The notes under the pieces: generated by a model
What the model was told of the DNA's origin: nothing
Seen by the model: the letters and a program-made list of their open reading frames with translations, nothing else
The model's database searches: none
Source of the DNA: Bifidobacterium canis
GTDB lineage: Bacteria; Actinomycetota; Actinomycetes; Actinomycetales; Bifidobacteriaceae
DNA length: 64,000 bases
Direction of reading: 5' to 3'
NCBI RefSeq assembly: GCF_009727065.1
Contig: NZ_WNLP01000010.1
Location: 1-64,000 of the forward strand
Shown here: positions 34,873 to 42,715 of the stretch, piece after piece
How the letters are laid out: every line of letters starts with the position of its first letter
Position numbering within the stretch: the stretch's first letter is position 1
Position numbers and translations under genes: made by a program

Positions 34873-35352
34873 ACCGAAACAATACGACATGCAATATGTG
34901 TTGTTTTACAGTCCACTGCGATCGGTGACGCAGCGACAAGGCAGGTTTCTTCACCGACATGTAGGTGTCTTCACCGACTTCTGACATAAGTCACCGAAGA
35001 AACATAAGTTTCTTCACCGACATTGCAAAGTCGGTGAAGGCTCCCAGCCCTACTGCCATAAAGGTTTTATGAAGTTTCTTCGGTGACGCACCGACTTTTA
35101 AGGTCGTTCTATAGGGGAGCCGATTCCAAGGGTTCCTTTATAAGGTCGCTGCGTCGGTGAAGAAAGGTGTTTTTGAAGCCCCTGATACCAATCGGCAGTA
35201 GGGTTGAGGAGTCTTCACCGACATCGCTGCGTCGGTGAAGACTCCTGTAGTGTCACTGAAGCGTACATGTGCCGCATGGCCGTCCGCCATCCTGCCGCTC
35301 CGGTAATTATTCCATGCCGCCCGTGTGTATTGTTGTGTGCATTGTTTGGGCT
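34873..35352 (-). repeat. ~475-bp composite repeat, copy 4 (inverted)
   Basis: Left end CCGAAACAATACGAC followed by ATGTGTTGTTTT. Right end GTGCATTGTTTGGG. Core about 34921-35240 read on the minus strand, with the strongly conserved GACGCACCGACTTTTAAGG and GGTTCCTTTATAAGG blocks. It resembles copy 5 most. Confidence 0.85.
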
Positions 35353-35411
35353 GGTCGGGGACGCATGACAAAAGCAAGCAAACCGTCACACCTCGTGGAA
35401 AGGAACCGGCG

Positions 35412-35738
35412 ATGAAAGCGTATGTGTACGATGCCACAACCCAACAGGCGCATGTGGAGGAGTTCGAACCGGAGGGCGCGTTGCGCATGCTGCAAACCGC
35501 GGTCGGTGGATGTGTGGAGTGCTGCACGCCGGACATGCTGCGCGTCCGCAACATTGACATGTGGGTCAATGAGGAATGCCTCCTGTTGGACGATGCGCCG
35601 TTCGCGTTCACGGTGCTTGTGAACAACCATCCTGTGCCCGTGTTCGGCAATGCGGTGTTCACCCGCGTGGACGAGCAAGGCGACACAGTGGGGTTGACGG
35701 ATGGTGATCTGGCGGTGTTGGAGCACATGCTGGCCTGA
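35412..35738 (+). CDS. DUF3846-like protein, 108 aa
   Basis: ATG 35412 follows GAAAGGAACC. MKAYVYDATTQQAHVEEFEP, MWVNEECLLLDDAPF and VFGNAVFTRVDEQGDT fit the pattern of the DUF3846 family, small proteins common on actinobacterial phages and plasmids. Function is unknown in the family. Confidence 0.65.
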   Translation: MKAYVYDATTQQAHVEEFEPEGALRMLQTAVGGCVECCTPDMLRVRNIDMWVNEECLLLDDAPFAFTVLVNNHPVPVFGNAVFTRVDEQGDTVGLTDGDLAVLEHMLA

Positions 35739-35746
35739 ACCCCCGC

Positions 35747-35752
35747 GCATAG
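35747..35752 (+). promoter_or_regulatory. GCATAG motif before the 35788 gene
   Basis: CCCGCGCATAGG, 35 bases before ATG 35788. Between them a mini-ORF (GTG 35765 or ATG 35774) ends with a TGA overlapping ATG 35788, and AAAGGAG lies inside it. Confidence 0.4.
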
Positions 35753-35787
35753 GAGCCCATACCAGTGTGCCCCATGGAAAGGAGCCA

Positions 35788-36516
35788 ATGATCATGGTCC
35801 AGTCGCGACGGCCCAAAGGAAGTCCCAACGGCACGGGCGGCCAATTCGCCCCCGATGCCACCGGCCCCATGGGCACCCCGCCCACGCTCACCTCCCCCAC
35901 ACCTGCCGTATGGCCCGAACATGGCGAGGGTGTGGTGTCCCGAACGGATTTGCGGGATATGACGGCGCGGGAGGTGTTGGCGTTGGACTGGTCGAACATC
36001 AATATGCACCAAGGCGATCTGCGGGGCACCGGCGTCACCCCATTGGATCTGCCTTACGACCCGGAGGACGGGGAACGGCCGGGACCGGTGTTCTCCAACA
36101 CTTTCTTCGGTGACACCCACGGCCAATACGCCTGTTACACGCGTTATGCGGACGGTGATGTGGTGGCCACGCTCACCCAACCCCATGCCTCTGGCACGGA
36201 TCCGGCGTGGGATGGGCAACTGGTGGTGTGCGACAAGCACGACATGCCCGTCTTGTACGACGAACATGGTGACGGCGCCCGCCGGTCGTACAGTGCGGCG
36301 GATCTGGCGTGGGAGGTCGACCAGTGGCGCGCCCATGAACGCACGTTGGGCCATGAGGTGCGTGAACGGGATGCGGCACGGCTCACCGATGCGCTTGACC
36401 GGTTCCTGGACGGGGAGCATGGCGTGTGGCGCAACACGGATATTCCCGCGAACATGGACACGGTGGCGCCCACTTGGCTCGATGAGTTCCAAACCACCTG
36501 TGTTGCGCACGCATAG
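35788..36516 (+). CDS. Tagged hypothetical protein (RRPKGSPNGTGGQFA N-terminus)
   Basis: It begins MIMVQS then RRPKGSPNGTGGQFA, followed by TPPTL. The remaining ~200 residues are acidic with no recognised domain (REVLALDWSNINMHQGDLRG, DKHDMPVLYDEHGDG). ATG 35788 follows GGAAAGGAGCC. 242 aa. It shares only the tag and the adjoining LP-type residues with the other four tagged proteins, one of which is its immediate downstream neighbour. Confidence 0.65.
   Translation: MIMVQSRRPKGSPNGTGGQFAPDATGPMGTPPTLTSPTPAVWPEHGEGVVSRTDLRDMTAREVLALDWSNINMHQGDLRGTGVTPLDLPYDPEDGERPGPVFSNTFFGDTHGQYACYTRYADGDVVATLTQPHASGTDPAWDGQLVVCDKHDMPVLYDEHGDGARRSYSAADLAWEVDQWRAHERTLGHEVRERDAARLTDALDRFLDGEHGVWRNTDIPANMDTVAPTWLDEFQTTCVAHA
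36511..36516 (+). promoter_or_regulatory. GCATAG motif containing a stop codon
   Basis: CACGCATAG: the TAG is the stop codon of the 35788 gene. It lies 46 bases before ATG 36563. The same overlap of motif and stop is seen at 6237 and 43389. Confidence 0.35.
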
Positions 36517-36562
36517 TTGTCTTCTATCACATTGGGTTGAGCATGGGAAAGGGCGGCATGTG

Positions 36563-37702
36563 ATGGTCCAGCCACGTAAACCAAAAGGGAGCCCGAACGG
36601 CACGGGCGGCCAATACGACGTGTCGCCCCATGGCGTGGATGGTCTGCCACCCATGCTGGAGGCGGCCCGCACCTCACCGGATGAGAGGGCGGTGCGGGAG
36701 TTGTACCGGCGGTTCATGGATACGTTGAACACGTACCCCGAGTGGGTGTCCCCCGACTTGTCGTGTGATTTCACCCAAGGGACCATCACCATCAACGGGA
36801 GCACCCGCATCGGGTTCGATGTGGATGATACGGGCATGACCGTGGCGACCGTCACCGGCCCGGACAGTGCCGCCTGCACGATGCCGGTGGTGGATGCCGG
36901 GGAGCTTGGCCGCGTGTATGCCATGGCGATCCGGGCCGCGTACCCGGATGCGGCACCCATGCCGCAATCGGGTGTATGGGTTGATGAGTACCGGCAGTAC
37001 ATCCGCGATCACACGTTGACACCCACCATGGCCACGGGGGTGGAACCGGGCTCTTGGCCCGACCCGGACCCGGACCAGGTGCCCCATGTGGAGGAAGGTG
37101 GGGTGCAAGTGCAATGGGATGGGACGGTCACCATCAACGGGGTGGCCCATGAATTGTCGGTGGCGGACCGGTACCGGTTGGCGCGAGACGGACAATATGA
37201 ACCGGAGGGCGCCCCTGTCGCATTCCAGGGCGCCACCATCCGCATTGCCCCCGACCCGCGGGACCTGTCACGCCGTATCGTCTCGTTTCCCGATGGGACG
37301 GGTGCGAGCATACCGGCACCCGTCTGCCGGTTCGGCATTGGTGTGGGTTGCCCCACGGATCCACAGGCCGCGAGTGTACGGTGGCGGTGGGATGAGCCGG
37401 GTGAACAGCAATGCAAACGTGACGCGTATCTGGCCCGCAAACAGTTGGATCCGCAGGCGTTGCCGGATGATCTGCCGGCCGCCACACGGCGCGCACTTGC
37501 CCGGTACGGTGAACGGGTCGAGGTGGAAACCCAACAGCGGCATGCGCGGTTGCGCCGTGACCTGGACGGGTTGCGGCAGGCCCGGTTGGAACGGGATATG
37601 GCCGCGCACCGGGCGTTGGTGGCGCAGGGTATGGAGGGGTCGCCGACCGTGGTGCGTCCCGGTTGTGCACGGCCCGCACGTACGGGGATGTGCGCGCCGT
37701 GA
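36563..37702 (+). CDS. Tagged hypothetical protein (RKPKGSPNGTGGQYD N-terminus), 379 aa
   Basis: It begins MVQP then RKPKGSPNGTGGQYD and, ten residues on, GLPPM. The middle has internally similar beta-rich segments (GTITINGSTRIGF and GTVTINGVAHELS). The end is a bas/acid-rich helix (QQRHARLRRDLDGLRQARLER). No domain was recognised. ATG 36563 follows GAAAGGGCGG. Its TGA overlaps GTG 37699 of the next gene. Confidence 0.65.
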   Translation: MVQPRKPKGSPNGTGGQYDVSPHGVDGLPPMLEAARTSPDERAVRELYRRFMDTLNTYPEWVSPDLSCDFTQGTITINGSTRIGFDVDDTGMTVATVTGPDSAACTMPVVDAGELGRVYAMAIRAAYPDAAPMPQSGVWVDEYRQYIRDHTLTPTMATGVEPGSWPDPDPDQVPHVEEGGVQVQWDGTVTINGVAHELSVADRYRLARDGQYEPEGAPVAFQGATIRIAPDPRDLSRRIVSFPDGTGASIPAPVCRFGIGVGCPTDPQAASVRWRWDEPGEQQCKRDAYLARKQLDPQALPDDLPAATRRALARYGERVEVETQQRHARLRRDLDGLRQARLERDMAAHRALVAQGMEGSPTVVRPGCARPARTGMCAP

Positions 37703-37884
37703 TCGCCGACACTGCGCAAGGTGTGGACGGCGCCCTGTTGCGCCAGGCGGCCGGCCGGGTGATGCCCTTGATACGTGAGGCGCCGGATATGGTGCGGGTG
37801 GATGCGCACCATGTGGATGTGGACGCGGTGCGGTCCATGGTGGCGGCCTGGTTCATTGAGGCGGCCAACCGCACCTGGAACTGA
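37699..37884 (+). CDS. Small protein coupled to the tagged gene, 61 aa
   Basis: The start is GTG 37699 by GTGA overlap; GTG 37663 in frame is an alternative. Helical (GALLRQAAGRVMPLIREAPD, VRSMVAAWFIEAANRTW). Function unknown. Confidence 0.5.
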   Translation: MIADTAQGVDGALLRQAAGRVMPLIREAPDMVRVDAHHVDVDAVRSMVAAWFIEAANRTWN

Positions 37885-38064
37885 TCAATGGTTGTGGCTG
37901 TGGGCGCAGTCGCGGCACACATGGTGGGTGCGGGCGAACATGTGGAACGTGTCCGCCCGGCATGCGGCGCACACGAACCGGTGGCATGCTTGGCATTGGT
38001 GCAACCGGTCGGCCCTCATGGGCCGGTGGCACCGGGCGCATTGGTAATGATGGTCCAACAACAT
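37885..38064 (-). CDS. Small zinc-ribbon protein, 59 aa
   Basis: ATG 38064 follows AGGGGGCC; a GTG frame extension to 38109 lacks a ribosome site. CARCHRPMRADRLHQCQACHRFVC has two CxxC/CxxCH knuckles and a further C--H--H--C--C set, so it probably binds two zinc ions. It is convergent with 37699-37884 and could bind nucleic acid. Confidence 0.6.
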   Translation of the reverse strand: MLLDHHYQCARCHRPMRADRLHQCQACHRFVCAACRADTFHMFARTHHVCRDCAHSHNH

Positions 38065-38112
38065 GGGTGGCCCCCTGACATATCCGTGAACAATTGGGTG
38101 GTACCCCACCGG

Positions 38113-38145
38113 TGATGCGTCACCGCCCCAAGGGGTGACGCATCA
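38113..38145. promoter_or_regulatory. Divergent GCATCA pair forming a palindrome
   Basis: GGTGATGCGTCACC and GGTGACGCATCACC lie in opposite orientation (GCATCA on the minus strand at 38113-38118, on the plus strand at 38140-38145) with CGCCCCAAGG between. It serves the divergent 38064 and 38183 genes. The nine bases after the plus motif (CCAGTGGGC) match those at 12875-12883 but are not followed by ATG here. Confidence 0.5.
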
Positions 38146-38182
38146 CCAGTGGGCGCGGAACCATATGGGAAAGGAGCCGGGA

Positions 38183-38518
38183 ATGGGTCAGACGGAACGC
38201 CGGATGCAATGGTTGCAACAGCATGGATATGTGCGCAGAGACGAACATGGCACGGTGTTCTATCCGCCCATATCCATGGCGTTGCTGGGTGGGGTCGACC
38301 CGCAACGGGTGCAGGACGCGTGCACCCGCGCCATGCGGGATGGTGCGCATACCGAGGATGGGATGCTGGTGTGCACGTTGCCGGATGAGCTGATGCGGGA
38401 TATGAAACGTGGCGCCAACGGGTTGCAGGCACAATACAACACCACCGACGCGGTGCTCATCTTGTACATGGAGGCGCAACGCTACGAACGTGCGCAAGGG
38501 GCGCGCCGGACGCGGTAA
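38183..38518 (+). CDS. Hypothetical protein, 111 aa
   Basis: ATG 38183 follows GGAAAGGAGCC. Helix-rich and basic at both ends (MQWLQQHGYVRRDE; QRYERAQGARRTR). No family was recognised. Confidence 0.6.
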   Translation: MGQTERRMQWLQQHGYVRRDEHGTVFYPPISMALLGGVDPQRVQDACTRAMRDGAHTEDGMLVCTLPDELMRDMKRGANGLQAQYNTTDAVLILYMEAQRYERAQGARRTR

Positions 38519-38594
38519 GCCATACGGTGTGTGGTGTCAAGACGCATGCGGCGGATAGTATGGGCATCATCATCGTTTGGAAAGGCGCGGCCCC

Positions 38595-38795
38595 ATGGCG
38601 GAGAGCATCGAACAGCTGCACGAGTTACGCAACCAGAAAAGCGCGCAATTGGCGTGGGCGAAACGCGGGTATGACGACAACGGGCGCCCGTTCACGTCCA
38701 TCACGTTGCGTCGTATGGCGATCGCACGCCTGGAACAGGATATCGCCGAGATCGACGAACAATTATGGGACCTGGAACAACCCAGCGAACACTGA
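38595..38795 (+). CDS. Small coiled-coil protein, 66 aa
   Basis: ATG 38595 follows GGAAAGGCGCGG. It reads AESIEQLHELRNQKSAQLAW and IARLEQDIAEIDEQLWDLEQ, two helices that could form a hairpin or dimer. Function unknown. Confidence 0.6.
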   Translation: MAESIEQLHELRNQKSAQLAWAKRGYDDNGRPFTSITLRRMAIARLEQDIAEIDEQLWDLEQPSEH

Positions 38796-38831
38796 TTGCG
38801 CCTCCTTTGAGCGTGAAGGCTTGGTGTGCCG

Positions 38832-39319
38832 TCACACGGGTCTGATGGCCAGCCGGCTGTATGTGTTTGCGTCGAGTGGGATTAGCCGGCTGACTGGGTG
38901 GCGGCGTTCGTGGCGGAGCCGGTCGCGTTCGTCACGCAATTGCAGGTATGCATGCTTCCAAGCGTCGAATTGGTCGAGCACCGTTTGGGGGTTGATGCGA
39001 CCATCGACAACCGGGCGTGCAGCACTGGCAATACCGCTTCTGCTTCATTCGGGGCGCCAAGGTATGCGGCCGCTTGGTGTGCGGCTTCCATGAGCCCATC
39101 GGTGCCCATGCCCCATTGGGCGTACTGGGCCAGTATCCGGCACAATGCCGCCCAATCGGACACAACGGTCAAGGGCTGGTCGCATTGGTTGCAATCCACG
39201 CATGGTTCCCCGATCAACGCCTGTTGCCGGGCCCAATCCCCCTCCATTGGTTCCACATACACCGTGCGGAGGAGATGATCCCACACGAGCATCAACGGGC
39301 GAGTGAACCCGTCATGCAT
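38832..39319 (-). CDS. Hypothetical protein, ~162 aa, one frame break
   Basis: ATG 39319 follows GAGGAAC. The first part holds CVDCNQCDQPL, a zinc knuckle. After VLPVLHA one added base in the GGG/CCC run (39013-39015) restores PVVDGRINPQTVLDQFDAWK and LQLRDERDRLRHERR, ending at 38832. Without correction the end would be low-quality sequence. It is the last gene of the long minus-strand accessory operon. Confidence 0.55.
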
Positions 39320-39330
39320 GTGTGGTTCCT

Positions 39331-39591
39331 CTACTGGGTGTTGAGTGTGTTCCACGCCTCTATCGCCTCCTTGAAACCTCCCGGATGGTACATGCTGGCG
39401 AATACGGGCGCGTCCGCATGCCGGTCGCACCCGTCGCATTCGATGAACCAGTGCGCCCATGCGCGCCCCGAATCGGTGAGCCGCACCATGGGTGGCTGTC
39501 CACATCGCACGCACACCCCAATCGCAGGATATTTGCGTAACATGTTGATGGCATCGGCCGGCCACTGTCGGCGTGTGCACCCTTGGACCAC
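39331..39591 (-). CDS. Lar-like zinc-ribbon protein, 86 aa
   Basis: GTG 39591 follows AAGGAGGAC. CVRCGQPPMVRLTDSGRAW, then CDGCDRHADAP and FKEAIEAWNT fit the small Cys4 ribbon with an AI-x-WN ending seen in Lar-type restriction-alleviation proteins. The resemblance is by motif only. It stops 11 bases before the next gene. Confidence 0.6.
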   Translation of the reverse strand: MVQGCTRRQWPADAINMLRKYPAIGVCVRCGQPPMVRLTDSGRAWAHWFIECDGCDRHADAPVFASMYHPGGFKEAIEAWNTLNTQ

Positions 39592-39684
39592 GACCGTCCT
39601 CCTTGCTTATTGGTGTGTTCGTTCCATTGTTGTGGCACAGATTCCATGCGGCGACGAACCCTGTCTGACACACCTATGCCATGG

Positions 39685-40005
39685 CTACCGTTTGATGGCC
39701 GCAACCGTTGCCAAATGACACATGACGGGCATGGCATACCGGTCAACACTGGCAGCCATATGCCGCCGGATCGGGCCGGCGCTTTGATACCCGACCGCCA
39801 TCTCCTCCAACAAACCACTGATCCTGTGGTACGCGTCCAACGCCAAGCAACTCAATACGCGGGTATCCTCAAGATTAGAGTGGACATCAAACGCAGTGAG
39901 GACACGACGCCCGTACCGTATGGCCCCCGCCAACCGTGGATTGTCGCATTGCAACCATATGCGGGTGAGACATTCCATGAAGGCTCCTTCCATGTCGCTA
40001 GTCAT
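39685..40005 (-). CDS. Hypothetical protein, 106 aa
   Basis: ATG 40005 follows ACGGAGAAC. Helical, with no metal or membrane motifs (LEDTRVLSCLALDAYHRISG). No family was recognised. Part of the accessory operon. Confidence 0.55.
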   Translation of the reverse strand: MTSDMEGAFMECLTRIWLQCDNPRLAGAIRYGRRVLTAFDVHSNLEDTRVLSCLALDAYHRISGLLEEMAVGYQSAGPIRRHMAASVDRYAMPVMCHLATVAAIKR

Positions 40006-40074
40006 TGTTCTCCGTATTGTTATGGCGTAGGAAACTCCAGCATTGCTGTCCGAAGTTTTACGGGTGCGTGCTGC

Positions 40075-41202
40075 TTATAGATGGTGTTTGGCCAGATACG
40101 AATTGTTGATGATCTTGAAGCACAGGTTGTCTCCCAATTCGCCGCGTACCGTATCGGGGATGGGCTGGTCCGGGTTGAGATGCCAGACGATGCCCTCGTC
40201 CAGCACGTTCGGTGTGATCCGGCCACGCATGCCGTCCACGGCACTGATCAACGTGTCCATGCTGTCGGCGAGCGGGTACTCCCACGGTTTGGCTTCGGGT
40301 GCCGCGTGCGCAAGGAACGAATCCTCCCATTCGTCACGCGGCAGTTTCTCCCCGTCCTGCCAGACGGCGAACACGAACAGGTCACGCTTGGCTAGCTTCT
40401 GCCGGTTGCCGTTGATGCCGGGCCCGGCGTATTCGGCCTGCACACACATGCCCACACCGATGTCGAACACGCTCAAACCGCCGATACGTGAGGTGAAATA
40501 ACGGTGCGCGAGCTCGCATGCGTCCCGCCAATCCGGGTGTGTGGGATCGACCTCATAGTTGCGGGTGAACATGCGCAACTCGCTGCCGTCGAAGAAGAAC
40601 GTCAGGCTCATCCCGTCCACTTTCACCGTAGGCACCGCCTCCAGTTTGCATAGTTCATGCCAGATGCCGGTGAGGGTCTGGGCACGTGGGGCATCCGACT
40701 TGGAGCATGGCGCGTTGAACTCGCCGATGATGCCTTGTGCCGCGCGCTGCAATGCCTTGTCCTGACGGTTGGCGCCACGGCCGGTGAACACGGGCGGCTC
40801 GTACTTGATGACATGGCACGCTTCGGTGATGTCCGAGCCCACCGGCAGCGAGGGATCAAGCCCCAATTCAGGCAACGGCATGATCAGGCCCTGCGAGTAG
40901 ACGCCACGCATCTTCATCGTGCGCAGCACATGGCCCGACACCTCCATGGTCTCACCCGTATCCGGATCAGTGACGGCCATGTGGCGCACCCCACGCGGCA
41001 TGAACTGGCTGTAGCGTGGATCGGTTTCGGGCAACAGGCTGTCGGTCTCGAAATACGCGACCCGGTCGCCCACAGCAAGGCCCATGTCCTTGCTGATGAT
41101 GACCTTCCACCCAAGCACATGGGCGAGCACAATCCGGTCCGCTCCCGCAATCGGGACGATCCGGGTGATGGTCTGGACACTGACAAGCGTACGGATGCTC
41201 AT
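40075..41202 (-). CDS. RNA ligase, DRB0094/Rnl2-like family
   Basis: 375 aa. An amino OB-fold-like domain (MSIRTLVSVQTITRIVPIAG, the usual start of this family) precedes the nucleotidyltransferase domain with KVDG near residue 193, whose Lys takes AMP. Nucleotidyltransferase motifs follow (FFFDGSELRMFTRN; VQAEYAGPGINGN; LFVFAVW). ATP-dependent ligases of this type seal nicked RNA and can counter host RNA-cutting defences. ATG 41202 follows GAGAAAGGCGG. Confidence 0.82.
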   Translation of the reverse strand: MSIRTLVSVQTITRIVPIAGADRIVLAHVLGWKVIISKDMGLAVGDRVAYFETDSLLPETDPRYSQFMPRGVRHMAVTDPDTGETMEVSGHVLRTMKMRGVYSQGLIMPLPELGLDPSLPVGSDITEACHVIKYEPPVFTGRGANRQDKALQRAAQGIIGEFNAPCSKSDAPRAQTLTGIWHELCKLEAVPTVKVDGMSLTFFFDGSELRMFTRNYEVDPTHPDWRDACELAHRYFTSRIGGLSVFDIGVGMCVQAEYAGPGINGNRQKLAKRDLFVFAVWQDGEKLPRDEWEDSFLAHAAPEAKPWEYPLADSMDTLISAVDGMRGRITPNVLDEGIVWHLNPDQPIPDTVRGELGDNLCFKIINNSYLAKHHL

Positions 41203-41267
41203 AGGCACCGCCTTTCTCAATCACATGCAAAAGAATGGATTCGCCTACCGGTATGGGTTGTGGACGC

Positions 41268-41273
41268 CTATGC
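41268..41273 (-). promoter_or_regulatory. GCATAG motif before the RNA ligase
   Basis: Minus strand AGGACGCATAGG, 65 bases before ATG 41202, in the short gap after the 41281 gene's stop. It suggests separate transcription of the ligase. Confidence 0.4.
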
Positions 41274-41280
41274 GTCCTGT

Positions 41281-41607
41281 TCATTTCGTTTCCTTGTCGC
41301 CGGTGGCATCGGACGATGGGAGGCCGGCTGTTCGTGGCCCACGGCTCCGGCTCAAACGCCATAGCCGCCTGATCGGCAGCATGAAGGCGACCGCGCACAG
41401 GTCGATGAGTGCCGCCAGCCAATTGGGGTTGGATTGGCACAGTTCGAGGATGATTGCGCCGATCTCTGCGGCCATCGCAGCCGCGAACAGCCGGAAGACC
41501 ATGGCGTCCGCCAATACGGGACGGTGCTGGCGTTGCAGATGCCATATGCGGATGGTGATGCATACCGCAAGTCCAATGGTCAACCCGTTGCAACATGTCG
41601 ACCACAT
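41281..41607 (-). CDS. Membrane protein, 108 aa
   Basis: ATG 41607 follows AAAGGAGGCG. Three hydrophobic stretches (LTIGLAVCITIRIW, FRLFAAAMAAEIGAIILEL, WLAALIDLCAVAFMLP). Function unknown. Starts 18 bases after the zinc-knuckle gene. Confidence 0.6.
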   Translation of the reverse strand: MWSTCCNGLTIGLAVCITIRIWHLQRQHRPVLADAMVFRLFAAAMAAEIGAIILELCQSNPNWLAALIDLCAVAFMLPIRRLWRLSRSRGPRTAGLPSSDATGDKETK

Positions 41608-41625
41608 GGTCGCCTCCTTTCCTGT

Positions 41626-41905
41626 TCACTGGGTCTGCCGTTGTTGTGCCGCCAAGCGGCGGACGGTGTTGGTGTGCAGCCGGTTGCCCCTGCATGTGGA
41701 GCAATCGCCACACCGGCTGTGGGTCGGTGGTTACAACGGCCCGGTTGCCCCTGCATGTGGAGCAATCGCGTCCGACCGGGCATTGGTACAGATGGTGGCG
41801 CAATCGGGGTGTGTGGCGCAGGTAGGTTTCCGCGTCCGGGTAGCCGTGCGCCAAGGCTTTGCGTTCCAATGCGTTGTAGCGGATGGTGGTGTAGGTGCGG
41901 CTCAT
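41626..41905 (-). CDS. Zinc-knuckle protein, ~92 aa, one frame break
   Basis: ATG 41905 follows AAAGGCG. MSRTYTTIRYNALERKALAH leads to CPVGRDCSTCRGNR. Removing one base at CCC (plus GGG, 41721-41723) gives CGDCSTCRGNR and the tail LHTNTVRRLAAQQ to TGA 41626. Two knuckles come from a 29-bp DNA duplication at 41680-41769. The uncorrected frame would run across two further genes that have good starts, so correction is favoured. Confidence 0.5.
41680..41769. repeat. 29-bp direct repeat with 32-bp spacer (CRISPR-like geometry)
   Basis: CCGGTTGCCCCTGCATGTGG and the following nine bases AGCAATCGC occur identically at 41680-41708 and 41741-41769, separated by 32 bp. The repeat is an imperfect palindrome (TTGCyCC with GGrGCAA). 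The size fits type I-E repeat/spacer units, but only two repeats exist, no cas gene is near, and both copies encode a CSTCRGNR zinc knuckle. A coding duplication is the simpler reading. Confidence 0.6.
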
Positions 41906-41918
41906 GGCGGACGCCTTT

Positions 41919-42701
41919 CTACTGGATGTAGGTGTATTGGTTGGCGTTCGCAAGGGTGCGGTTGGAGATGACGCCCAACCCCTGCACGTTGCTCTCCGAA
42001 ATCGTGATGCTCCCATCCGCATGGACCTGTTCGACGATGGCGACATGCCCATAGGTCAGGTCGGCGCCGGCTTGTCCGGGTTGGAACACGATGATGGCAC
42101 CCACCGTGGGCCCATGGGTGACCGTGTACCCCAAGCGTGCGGCCGAAGCGGCCCAGACGCCACCGTTGCCGAAATACGATCCGACAGGCAAACCAAGTTG
42201 GTGGCGGCGCACGTACGCCCACCATGTGCACTGCCCCCACGGGTACGCGTTGCCGCTGTCGCCCGTGGCGGCCGGGGTGCTGGTGGTCGTATCGGCTGGT
42301 ATGTCGGTGTCGTTGAGCAGGTCCACGGTCTGTTCCGTGGCTTTCGCATGATGCAGGTCAGTGGGTTCGGGTGTGGCACGGGTGAGCCGCTCCACGTCGA
42401 TCCGGTCATTGCCCATGGTCCATGTGCCGGTGGAGTCCACGCTTACCGCCTCCACTCCATCAGCCAACGCCTCACGGGTGGAGGTGCGGGACACGGTGGG
42501 CCCGTCCACACTGCGGGTGACGGCTGGGGTCGGGCTGCGGTCGGGCACACCGAGCGCGGTGGGGGTGCCGGGCATGGTGAGCGCGCACATGGTGGCACCA
42601 CCCAACAACAACAGGGACATGACGCCGGCCGTCCATTTGCCGATACGGTTCCGTTGTCGCAGTTGGCGTCGGGTCAATGGTTTCACATGCGCACCACTCA
42701 T
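41919..42701 (-). CDS. Membrane-anchored CHAP amidase/endopeptidase
   Basis: 260 aa. An amino membrane anchor (about residues 22-45, TAGVMSLLLLGGATMCALTM), a Thr/Pro-rich linker, then a CHAP domain with catalytic Cys in WGQCTWWAY (about 160) and His in YGHVAIVEQV. The glycine-rich GSYFGNGGVWAASA segment is typical. It cleaves peptidoglycan. ATG 42701 follows AAAGGACACGGAG. It may open the wall for the conjugation apparatus. Confidence 0.85.
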   Translation of the reverse strand: MSGAHVKPLTRRQLRQRNRIGKWTAGVMSLLLLGGATMCALTMPGTPTALGVPDRSPTPAVTRSVDGPTVSRTSTREALADGVEAVSVDSTGTWTMGNDRIDVERLTRATPEPTDLHHAKATEQTVDLLNDTDIPADTTTSTPAATGDSGNAYPWGQCTWWAYVRRHQLGLPVGSYFGNGGVWAASAARLGYTVTHGPTVGAIIVFQPGQAGADLTYGHVAIVEQVHADGSITISESNVQGLGVISNRTLANANQYTYIQ

Positions 42702-42715
42702 ACTCCGTGTCCTTT

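Noticed and set aside
35301..35352. GTGTATTGTTGTGTGCATTGTTT considered as a standalone promoter
   Set aside because: It matches the AAACAAT/ATTGTTT boundary of repeat copy 4 and is better treated as its end.
41680..41769. True CRISPR array
   Set aside because: Only two repeats, no cas genes or leader, and the repeats encode a zinc knuckle in a gene with good neighbours. Kept as a finding, not annotated as CRISPR.
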